From Gonatopus flavifemur (taxonomy: Eukaryota > Arthropoda > Insecta > Hymenoptera > Dryinidae), in the NCBI GenBank assembly GCA_018340375.1, contig JAFFJZ010000073.1, positions 552,761-616,760 of the forward strand: DNA of 64,000 nucleotides. Direction: 5' to 3'. Made by a program: the position numbers and the translations under genes. Positions within the stretch are counted from its first letter, which is position 1. Every line of letters begins with the position of its first letter. The notes beneath the pieces were generated by a model that saw nothing but the letters and a program-made list of their open reading frames with translations, was not told the DNA's origin and ran no database searches. Positions 55,916 to 64,000 of this stretch are shown one piece after another.

Positions 55916-56071
55916 CAGTGATGCCAGAAATTCCAACTTTTTCCCCCTCCATTGTGACATTTTGCCTCTACACAATCGAATTTCTTTTGTCGGTGGCTCC
56001 ATTGTGTACGTGGAATTTCTATACAGATGGGGCTTGATGGAGGGGTCAAAACTTGGTTTCTGGCACCACTA
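55916..56071. mobile_element. hAT MITE, ends CAGTGATGCCAGAAA, 8-bp duplication with one change
   Basis: The left end CAGTGATGCCAGAAATTCCAA is mirrored by TTGGTTTCTGGCACCACTA (last base changed). GTAATGAC (55908-55915) and GTCATGAC (56072-56079) flank it. Its end shares CAGTG.TGCCAGAAAT with the inner hAT. Confidence 0.85.
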
Positions 56072-56539
56072 GTCATGACTAAACTAACAAGAATAAAAAG
56101 AAATCGGTATGAGGAACCATACATTACTTCCTTGTTTCTCATATTCACATTCGAATGTTCTTGCAATTCGTTCGTCTCATTGAGAATTCGAGGCATATTG
56201 ATTTTCATACGGATCCTATGAAGCCTGAGTTCCCAGATAGCAATTTAGCTTTGTCTCAATGTTGTCAGGCAAGCTTCCCTGCTTCAAGTGCCGGATAGAA
56301 CCGAATTGAAATTTAAGTGGTATCTATTGGTTTCTATTTGGAAATCCGATACATCATTTTGGCAGTTAGAAGATGAATATGGATGAATCTGGATTTCCAA
56401 ATAGGAAAAAACAAACAGGAAATGCAGAAGAGAAATGCATCAGGATTTAAAAGAAACTGCCATTTGTTAGGAATTTAACAGTTTCAATCCGGTAAAGCAG
56501 TCGTGAAGTTTTACAGTCCCAATCCGGATATGCAAACGG

Positions 56540-58917
56540 AGCGAATCAATACGGATCAACGCGCAATTCCAGGATGGATTTGTAACCGAATGAATCGGCT
56601 TTTGCCGCTCAATAAATGTGATCCGAATCTATCTGGATTCCCGAGTCAATATTCATTTCGGTTCTATGCGTTTTGACGGGACTTGTCTTCTGGGAAAAAA
56701 AGATTGATTTGCTCTGGGATGACTGACGAAAGTGTTGGTGGTTCCAATCCGTAAATGCATACGAAAGAAATCAATTCGGTCCAATACGCAATTCCAGATT
56801 GGAGATGTTACCGGATGAATCAGATTGACCGCCCAATAAATGTGACCCGGATCTGTCTGGATTCCCCAGTTAATATGCGATTCGGTTCTATGCTTGTTGA
56901 CGGGACTAGCCTCCTGGGGAAAAAAGATTGATTTGCTCTGGGATGACCGACGAAAATCTTGATGGTTCCAACCCGTAAATGCATACAAAAGAAATCAATT
57001 CGGTCCACCACGCAATTCCAGATTGGAGATGTTACCGGATGAATCAGATTTTCCGGCCCAATAAAAGTGACCCGGATCTATCTGGATTCCCCAGTTAATA
57101 TGCGATTCGGTTCTATGCGTTTTGACGGGACTAGGCTTTTGGGAAAAAAAGATTGATTTGCTGTGGGATAACCGACGAAAATGTTGGTGGTTCCAACCCG
57201 TAAATGCATACGAAAGAAATCAATTCGGTCCAACACGCAATTCCAGAATGGAGATGTTACCGGATGAATCAGCTTTCTACGCCCAATAAAAGTGAACCGG
57301 ATCTATCTGGATTCCCCAGTTAATATTAATTTCGGTTCTATGCGTTCTGACGAGACTAGTCTTCTTGGAAAAAAGATTGATGTTTTCTGGAATGACAGAC
57401 GAAAATCTCGGTGGTCGCAATCCGTAAATGCATACGGAACGAATCAATTGGGATCAATCCGCAATTCCAGATTGGATATGTAACCTGATGAATCAGCTTT
57501 TCCCGCCCAATAAATGTCACCCGGATCTATCTGGAGTCCCCAGTTAATATGCCCCCCGGTTCTACGCGTTTTGCCGGGACTAATCTTCTGGGAAAATCAG
57601 ATTGATTTGCTGTGGGATAACCGACGAAAGTGTTGGTGGTTCCAATCCGTAAATGCATACGAAAGAAATCAATTCGGTCCAATACGCAATTCCAGATTGG
57701 AGATGTTACCGGATGAATCAGATTGACCGCCCAATAAATGTGACCCGGATCTGTCTGGATTCCCCAGTTAATATGCGATTCGGTTCTATGCTTGTTGACG
57801 GGACTAGCCTCCTGGGGAAAGAAGATTGATTTGCTCTGGGATGACCGACGGAAATCTTGGTGGACCCAATCCGTAAATGCATACGAAACAAATCAATTGG
57901 GATCAATCCGCAATTCCAGATTGGATATGTAACCGGATGAATCAGTTTTTTACCCCCAATAAATGTGACCCGGATCTGCCTGGATGCCCCAGTTAATATG
58001 CGATTCGGTTCTATGCTTGTTGACGGGACTAGCCTTCTGGGAAAAAAAGATTGATTTGCTCTGGGATGACCGACGAAAATCTTGGTGGTCCTAATCCGTA
58101 AATGCATACGAATGAAATGAATCCGATTCATCACGCAATTCCAGATTGGATATGTAACCGGATGAATCAGATTTTCCCGCCCAATAAATGTGCCCCCTAT
58201 CTATCTGGATTCCCCAGTTAATATTCAATTCGGTTCTATGCGTTTTGACGGTACCAGTCTTTTGGAAAAATACATTGATTTGCTCTGGGATGACCGACGA
58301 AAATCTTGATGGTTCCAATCCGTAAATGCATACGAAAGAAATCAATTCGGTCCATCATGCAATTCCAGAATGGATATGTAACCGGATGAATCAGGTTTTC
58401 ACGCCCAATAAATGTGATCCGGATCTATCTGGATTTTCCAGTTAATATTCCATTCGGTTCCATGCGTTTTGACGGGACCAGTCTTCTGGGAAAAAAAGAT
58501 TGATTCGCTCTGGGATGACCTACGAAAATCTTTGTGGTCCTAATCCGTAAATGCGTCCGAAAGAAATCAATTCGGTTCAATACGCAATTCCAGATTGGAT
58601 ATTTAACAGGATGAGTCAGCTCTTCTCGCCCAATAAATGTGACCCCGATCTATCTGGATTCCCCAGTTAATATTCAATTCGGTTCTATGCGTTTTGACGG
58701 TACCAGTCTTTTGGAAAAATACATTGATTTGCTCTGGGATGACCAAAGAAAATCTTGGTGGTCCCAATCCGTGAATGCATACGAAACAAATCAATTCGGA
58801 TCAATACGCAGTTCCAGATTGGATTTGTAACCGAATGAATCAGTTTCCCACGCATAATAACCGTGACCTGGATGTAACTCGATTCCTCGATTAATATTTA
58901 AGCTGGTTTAATGCTTT
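56540..58917 (+). repeat. left ~225-bp tandem array
   Basis: The landmark TTAATAT...TCGGTTCTATGC recurs near 56650, 56872, 57105, 57333, 57547, 57769, 57996, 58218, 58448 and 58671. Each unit also has TTGATTTGCTCTGGGATGACC and CCGTAAATGCATACGAA. Confidence 0.9.
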
Positions 58918-59570
58918 CGGGAGCGCATTCAACTGGGAAATTTCATCAAGCTGTTCCTATCGAATCCTTATGTTTTTGGAGTCGCAGATTACGAATAAAG
59001 TGTCGAAATTCCAAAATCCAAAATGGCGGACAAAAATTCAAAAAATCACCGAATTTTCTCAAAACTCGGTCACCAGGGGTATTTGGGGTCGCTGATTCCG
59101 AATCCAGTGTAACAATTCCAACATTCGAAATGGGGGATCAATATGGCAGACAGAAATTCAAGAAATCAACGAATTTGATTGAAACTAGGTACCCAGCGGT
59201 TTCCGGGGTCGCTGATTACGAACCTGATGTCAAAACCGAGATGGTGAAGATGGTGGTGGCAATATGGCGGACCTCAAGTGAGAAAATTGAACATTTCCAA
59301 ATCAGAAAGATCTCACTGTGTCCTGTATGAAGTTTTGAACAAAAACGCTGTCCTCTCATCGTTCTCAAAAATGCTTACTCCTTGAACAAAATGCTGTTGA
59401 CATGACATTTATAATAAAATATTGAATTCCGACATTTAGACATTAGATTCGTAATCAACAACCCAAAAAACCTCTGGATACCGAGTTTGATGGGAACCCA
59501 ATGATGTTTTCAATTCTCGTACATCATATTGTACCCGCCATTTTAAATTTCGACATTTAGATGTCAGATT

Positions 59571-59712
59571 GGTAGTATGCAAGAAGCCCAACCGGTAATA
59601 AGCCCAACTCCACTACCATTGGTTGAACACTAGGAATGTTTAGTGTATTCACTAGAAATCACCAGTTTTTAGCCAATAGGCTTATTACCGGTTGGGCTTC
59701 TTGCATACTACC
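59571..59712. mobile_element. hAT-type MITE, 34-bp ends GGTAGTATGCAAG..., exact 8-bp duplication
   Basis: The 34-bp perfect inverted ends begin GGTAGTATGCAAGAAGCC. GTCAGATT lies exactly at 59563-59570 and 59713-59720. The end sequence is unlike the CAGTG group, so hAT assignment rests on the duplication length. Confidence 0.85.
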
Positions 59713-59720
59713 GTCAGATT

Positions 59721-59826
59721 CCCAAGCAGCAAGCGAACGTTGTATACATACTATGCACGTTCATAGTATATCTAGATGTACTATGAACGTGCATAGTATA
59801 TATACAACGTTCGCTTGCTACTTGGG
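59721..59826. repeat. 106-bp near-perfect hairpin, copy 2 of the 18911-19013 element
   Basis: The same CCCAAGCAGCAAGCGAAC/GTTCGCTTGCTACTTGGG termini and TATA-rich centre. It directly abuts the target duplication of the preceding MITE, with a possible TT duplication. Confidence 0.85.
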
Positions 59827-59910
59827 TTAGTAATCAGGAACCTCAAAACACCCCAGGGTACCGAGTTTGAAACAAATCCGATGCTTTTTTCAATTTTCGT
59901 CTGCCATATT

Positions 59911-60021
59911 TCCACACAGCACAGAAATTCAGAAAGAATTCATAATGCATCCAATGTGAATTCTTATAGTTCCAAATGGATTCAATATGGATTCTTTCTG
60001 AACTGTCGTGCTGTATGGGAT
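59911..60021. repeat. ~110-bp small hairpin
   Basis: CACAGCACAGAAATTCAGAAAG pairs imperfectly with CTTTCTGAACTGTCGTGCTGT. Confidence 0.5.
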
Positions 60022-60135
60022 AAATCCGCAATTTTGAGTTTGAGAGTTTTTACACTGGATTCGTAATAAGCGACCCAAAAAACATACGGATTCGGTAAGA
60101 ACAATTTGATGAAATTTCCCAGTCAATTGCGCCCC

Positions 60136-60509
60136 TGAAAGAGGTAAATCACCTTTCTTACAGAGTTCTCAACCTGCGACTACTTTTTAAGCCGAAGTGA
60201 GGATGAGTGTCTGCTATTAACAGACTGAAAACATCAGATTCCATATCGGTAATTCCAAATCCAATCCCCCCCACAGTACGTTGGTCGTAATGTATTCATG
60301 AAGAATCCCTGATGAACTCATCATAAAATTCTTTTCATGAATCATGAAGAGTTTTTCATGAATCCCAGATATTCATATTTCTCTCTCATTCAATTCTTTA
60401 TGAATTCTTTCGGAACTGATATAACGGAAATGCATTTGAGAAATGGCTGAGCTATGTAGCCGGAGTTTTTCTATGTAAATATTCATCTCGAAATACCGGT
60501 TCCGAACAT
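60136..60509. other. no gene seen in the Foldback centre
   Basis: AT-rich, with imperfect repeats of ATGAATC/TTCATGAA words near 60290-60370. Nothing else is recognised. Confidence 0.4.
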
Positions 60510-62110
60510 TTTGGACCCTAACGAGAAAATCCAGTCAGATCCGACTGACAATTCGTGTGGAGAACCATTTCAATTTCGTCACATTCCCAATTTGCAAATC
60601 CTTTTTGAATTCTCGTCGGTCATCTCAGAGCGAATCAATCACTTTTTTCCAAGAAGACTAGTCTCGTCAGAACGCATAGAACCGAAATTAATATTAACTG
60701 GGGAATCCAGATAGATCCGGGCAGTGTTGCGATATTCCCCTATGTGGGAAATCGCAGCTTGGTCACGTGACTACGTTTTGTACCAACACACGCGAGCATT
60801 CTTGTAGGTGAGTGGTTCACCGATAAGAAAGCTGACATGTGTTAGTGCAAAATGTAGTCACGTGACCAAGCTGCGATTTCCCACATTGGGGAATATCGCA
60901 ACACTGGATCGGGGGGTCATATTTATTGGGCGGGACAATCTGATTCATCCGGTAACATCTCCAATCTGGAATTGCGTGTTGGACCGAATTGATTTCTTTC
61001 GTATGCATTTACGGATTGGAACCACCAACATTTTCGTCGGTTATCCCACAGCAAATCAACCTTTTTTTCCCAGAAGACTAGTCCCGTCAAAACGCATAGA
61101 ACCGAATGGAATATTAACTGGAAAATCCAGATAGATCCGGAACACATTTATTGGGCGTGAAAACCTGATTCATCCGGTTACATATCCATTCTGGAATTGC
61201 GTGTTGGACCGAATTGATTTCTTTCGTATGCATTTACGGATTGGGACCATCAAGATTTTCGTCGGTCATCCCAGAGCAAATCAATCTTTCTTTCCCAGAA
61301 GGCTAGTCCCGTCAACAAGCATAGAACCGAATCGCATATTAACTAGGGAATCCAGACAGATCCGGGTCACATTTATTGGGGGTAAAAAGCTGATTCATCC
61401 GGTTACATATCCAATCTGGAATTGCGGATTGATCCCAATTGATTTGTGTCGTATGCATTTACGGATTGGGTCCACCAAGATTTCCGTCGGTCATCCCAGA
61501 GCAAATCAATCTTCTTTCCCCAGAAGACTAGTCCCGTCAAAACGCATAGAACCGAATGGAATATTAACTGGGGACTCCAGATAGATCCGGGTGACATTTA
61601 TTGGGCGGGAAAAGCTGATTCATCAGGTTACATATCCAATCTGGAATTGCGGATTGATCCCAATTGATTCGTTCCGTATGCATTTACGGATTGCGACCAC
61701 CGAGATTTTCGTCTGTCATTCCAGAAAACATCAATCTTTTTTCCAAGAAGACTAGTCTCGTCAGAACGCATAGAACCGAAATTAATATTAACTGGGGAAT
61801 CCAGATAGATCCGGGTCACTTTTATTGGGCGTAGAAAGCTGATTCATCCGGTAACATCTCCAATCTGGAATTGCGTGGTGGACCGAATTGATTTCTTTCG
61901 TATGCATTTACGGATTGGAACCACCAACATTTCCGTCGGTCATCCCAGAGCAAATCAATCTTTTTTTCCCAAAAGCCAAGTCCCGTCAAAACGCATAGAA
62001 CCGAAATGAATATTGACTCGGGAATCCAGATAGATTCGGATCACATTTATTGAGCGGGAAAAGCTGGATCATTCGGGTACAAATCCATTCTGGAATTGCG
62101 CGTTGATCTG
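60510..62110 (-). repeat. right ~225-bp tandem array
   Basis: The mirrored units have CGCATAGAACCGAA at about 60675, 61095, 61320, 61545, 61770 and 61995. The first is degenerate, and its neighbour is split by the MITE at 60722-60906. Confidence 0.88.
60722..60906. mobile_element. hAT MITE, ends CAGTGTTGCGATATTCCCC, 8-bp duplication with one change
   Basis: The 185-bp hairpin has ~55-bp arms containing GGTCACGTGACTACGTTTTG and its mirror. The flanks GATCCGGG (60714-60721) and GATCGGGG (60907-60914) are the duplicated target inside a tandem unit whose intact neighbours read GATCCGGGTCAC. Confidence 0.88.
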
Positions 62111-62468
62111 GATTCATTCGCTTCGTTTGCATATCCGGATTGGCACGGTAAAACTTTATGGCTGCTTTACCGGATTGAAACTGTTAAATTCCATACAAAT
62201 GGCAGTTTCTGTTAAATCCTGATGCATTTTTCTTCTGCATTTCCTGTTTGTTTTTTCCTATTTGGAAATCCAGATTCATCCATATTCATTTTCTAACTGC
62301 CAAAATCATGTATCGGATTTCCAAATAGAAACAAATAGATACCAATCAAATTTCAATTCGGGTCTATCAGGCACTTGAAGCAGGGTAAGTTATAAATTAT
62401 CTCATTGGATACTTTTTACATTTCTTTTGGAACCCACACTTCCTCAATTCGACATTGGTTGGAATTAC

Positions 62469-62494
62469 CCTTAGAGTATATATATACTCTAAGG
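62469..62494. repeat. 26-bp perfect palindrome flanked by a 10-bp direct repeat
   Basis: TTAGAGTATATATATACTCTAA lies between two exact copies of GGAATTACCC (62461-62470; 62493-62502). Confidence 0.85.
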
Positions 62495-62549
62495 AATTAC
62501 CCCCAGTTTGGTCTGCCGTGTTAGTACTGTGTGTATCACGCGTTGCCGC

Positions 62550-62763
62550 TAGAGTACCTATAATAAGAGTAGTGCCAACAGGCGCCATATTGGGGGATGT
62601 GTATCACAGTGTGAGTTACGTCTGTGTGACTCACTCACACAATCAAAGACATAAACAAATTACACATAGGCACATTCATAGCCCCCAACATCATGGAGTC
62701 GGTAGTCCCATTTCCCCCACCACTCTCGAGTCGATTGGCGTTACTCTTATTATAGGTACTCTA
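62550..62763. mobile_element. hAT-type MITE, ends TAGAGTACCTATAATAAGAG, exact 8-bp duplication
   Basis: The 214-bp element has inverted ends TAGAGTACCTATAATAAGAG and its mirror. GTTGCCGC is duplicated exactly at 62542-62549 and 62764-62771. The inside is relatively GC-rich. A TAGGG/TAGAG-type end with 8-bp duplication fits hAT. Confidence 0.9.
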
Positions 62764-63110
62764 GTTGCCGCCATCCGTTCTTTTGTTTGCTCTTGTTCCC
62801 AACCGTTGCAGTCAGTTGAAGTGCGTTGCAGGATTAGAAGATTTTCAATACAGCTTTCTACGGAAGAATAATATATCGTCGTGATCAAAATCACAAAATT
62901 TCGTCAGAAAAAGCTATAGCTTTTTCGTATACGATCATTAGCAAGATATTCGGTAAGTAAATAATCTAGATTCTCACAGTTTTATAGATGTTCAAACAGT
63001 TTTGCTTGTCTCAAGTTTCCGATAATCTTTTCATTTTTTCATAAATAATGAAGCATCAATATTTCGTATATTTCTATATTTTGTCAAATGGCCATTCATA
63101 ACCTAAAGTT
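62764..63110. other. no feature recognised
   Basis: No supported gene; AT-rich. Confidence 0.4.
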
Positions 63111-64000
63111 TTGAATGCATATCGCCATCCAACATTGCAATCCTCTGGTTTTTTGAAAATATCAGTAAGGTTATGTCTTGAAGCAACAGGTGTGTACTGT
63201 ATAAAACATTTGGCATTGTCTAAGCGTCCTTCCAAAAAAAAGATTAGAAGTACTTTTCACGTACTTCTAGATGAGGCCAAAACATTTTTGATAGATTACC
63301 TGTACCAAAATCAAAGAATCATAGTTTTCAAATAACCACTCTCAGTGCAGGAGGAATACATTCACTTGTAAGAGTTCTATGCTCAATGTTGTAATATCAG
63401 TTTGAGCTTGATATTACAATTTTGAGCGTAGAACTTTTACAGGTGAATGTATTCCCCTTGCGCTGAGAGTGGTGATTTGATGAAAACTATGATTCTTTGA
63501 TTTTGGTACATGTAATCTATCGGCTTTGTCTAAACATCCTTCCAAAAAAAAGATTAGAAGTACTTTTCACGTGAATCTAGATACGGCCCAAACATTTTTG
63601 ATACATTACCTGTACCAAAATCAAAGAATCATAGTTTTCAAATAATCGTTCTCAGTGCAGGAGAGATACATTCACTTGTAAGAGTTCTACGCTCAATGTT
63701 GTAATATCAGTTTGAGCATGATATTACAATGTTGAGCATAGAACTTTGACAAGTGAGTGTATTTCTCCTGTGCTGAGAGTGGTGATTTGAAAACTATGAT
63801 TCTTTAATTTTGGTACAGGTAATCAAGAATGTTTTTGCGTTATCTAGAAGTACGTGAGAAGTACTTGTAATCTTTTTTTGGATGGTGGTTTAGAAACCGC
63901 CAAATATTTTATACAGTACACACCTGTTCCTTCAAGAACGAAACTTACTAACATTTTCAAAGAATAGAAGATTGTAATGTTGAATGAAGATATGAATTCA
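63111..64000. repeat. palindromic element with ~309-bp internal repeat, cut by the window end
   Basis: The left arm (TTGAATGCATATCGCCATCC, then CAACATTGCAATCCTCTG) is mirrored by the sequence up to 64000. The internal unit CTCTCAGTGCAGGAG occurs at 63341 and about 63650 (period ~309 bp), each containing a smaller perfect-looking palindrome around TGTAATATCAGTTTGAGC. The right end is outside the window. Confidence 0.8.

Larger units (their letters stand above)
58918..60135. repeat. 1.2-kb palindrome in the centre, with ~130-bp internal repeats
   Basis: GGGAGCGCATTCAACTGGGAA at 58918 is mirrored by TTTCCCAGTCAATTGCGCCCC ending at 60135. The left half repeats ACCAGGGGTATTTGGGGTCG-like blocks near 59080 and 59190, and the right half has the inverted counterparts near 59465 and 59850. 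Two small elements (59571-59712, 59721-59826) interrupt it. Confidence 0.75.
56277..62386. mobile_element. second Foldback-like element, ~6.1 kb, ~225-bp tandem arms
   Basis: CCCTGCTTCAAGTGCC at 56277 is mirrored by GGCACTTGAAGCAGGG ending at 62385. The outer ~250 bp are unique and inverted (56277-56530; 62110-62385). The inner parts are arrays of ~220-230-bp units in opposite orientations, about 10 on the left and 5-6 on the right. The centre (58918-60135) is another palindromic element. No target duplication could be found and there is no gene. The many open frames in both arms are repeat read-through. Confidence 0.8.

Noticed and set aside
56653..61819. Many 60-140-codon frames in the second Foldback-like element
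   Set aside because: All are read-through of the ~225-bp unit; the same peptides appear on both strands of the two arms.
9113..62386. The large palindromes are assembly artefacts
   Set aside because: Arms differ by many substitutions, by unit number and by unique insertions, and several have exact target duplications. A mirrored misassembly would be near-identical. Long reads would still be the decisive test.

Overview
The window is eukaryotic nuclear DNA, AT-rich, almost certainly from an arthropod and most likely an insect. The evidence is Tc1/mariner, hAT and two kinds of Mutator-type transposase genes, one with a spliceosomal intron; dense families of palindromic MITEs; and no bacterial-style gene arrangement. 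The mauritiana-type mariner resembles those common in ants, so Hymenoptera is a guess only. I see no convincing complete host gene. The window is a transposon graveyard with deep nesting, in which the long inverted repeats act as internal controls: one arm often shows the empty site for an insertion in the other arm.

Layout. 1-1088: mariner cut by the window edge, then a 210-bp tandem repeat. 3534-5565: intact Tc1/mariner-superfamily element with ~0.4-kb inverted ends and a DD41D transposase. 5.8-9.1 kb: LINE remnant, hAT and TTAA-flanked MITEs. 9122-13673: 4.55-kb Foldback-like element with tandem-repeat arms and an exact 9-bp target duplication. 13.7-23.4 kb: palindromic MITEs, one tRNA-like sequence, a 2.1-kb palindrome with two datable insertions, and possible exon remnants of an unknown gene.

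23476-55670: the main feature, a single 32.2-kb hAT-type insertion. It has CAGTGATGCCAG-type ends, an exact 8-bp target duplication (CTTAAGAA), kilobase-long inverted arms, and an intact 850-residue hAT transposase gene (48826-51378, minus). Inside it are a one-stop mariner, a two-stop DD41D element, and a region flanked by CG-rich periodic arrays. That region holds a spliced FLYWCH/MULE transposase gene and a second, unrelated Mutator-like transposase gene. Between those two genes sits a related 11.9-kb hAT with its own long arms and a decayed transposase; one of its arms carries a 3.5-kb TG...CA insertion, which in turn carries a hAT MITE.

55.7-64.0 kb: hAT MITEs, a second Foldback-like element (56277-62386) with ~225-bp repeats and a third palindrome in its centre, then a palindrome running off the window end.

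Most genes are independent selfish transposases rather than parts of one pathway. The plausible functional link is that the intact hAT transposase could act in trans on relatives that share CAGTG-type ends and 8-bp duplications. Repeat boundaries, target duplications and reading frames were read by eye from the sequence. Family names rest on recalled motifs, not on a database search.
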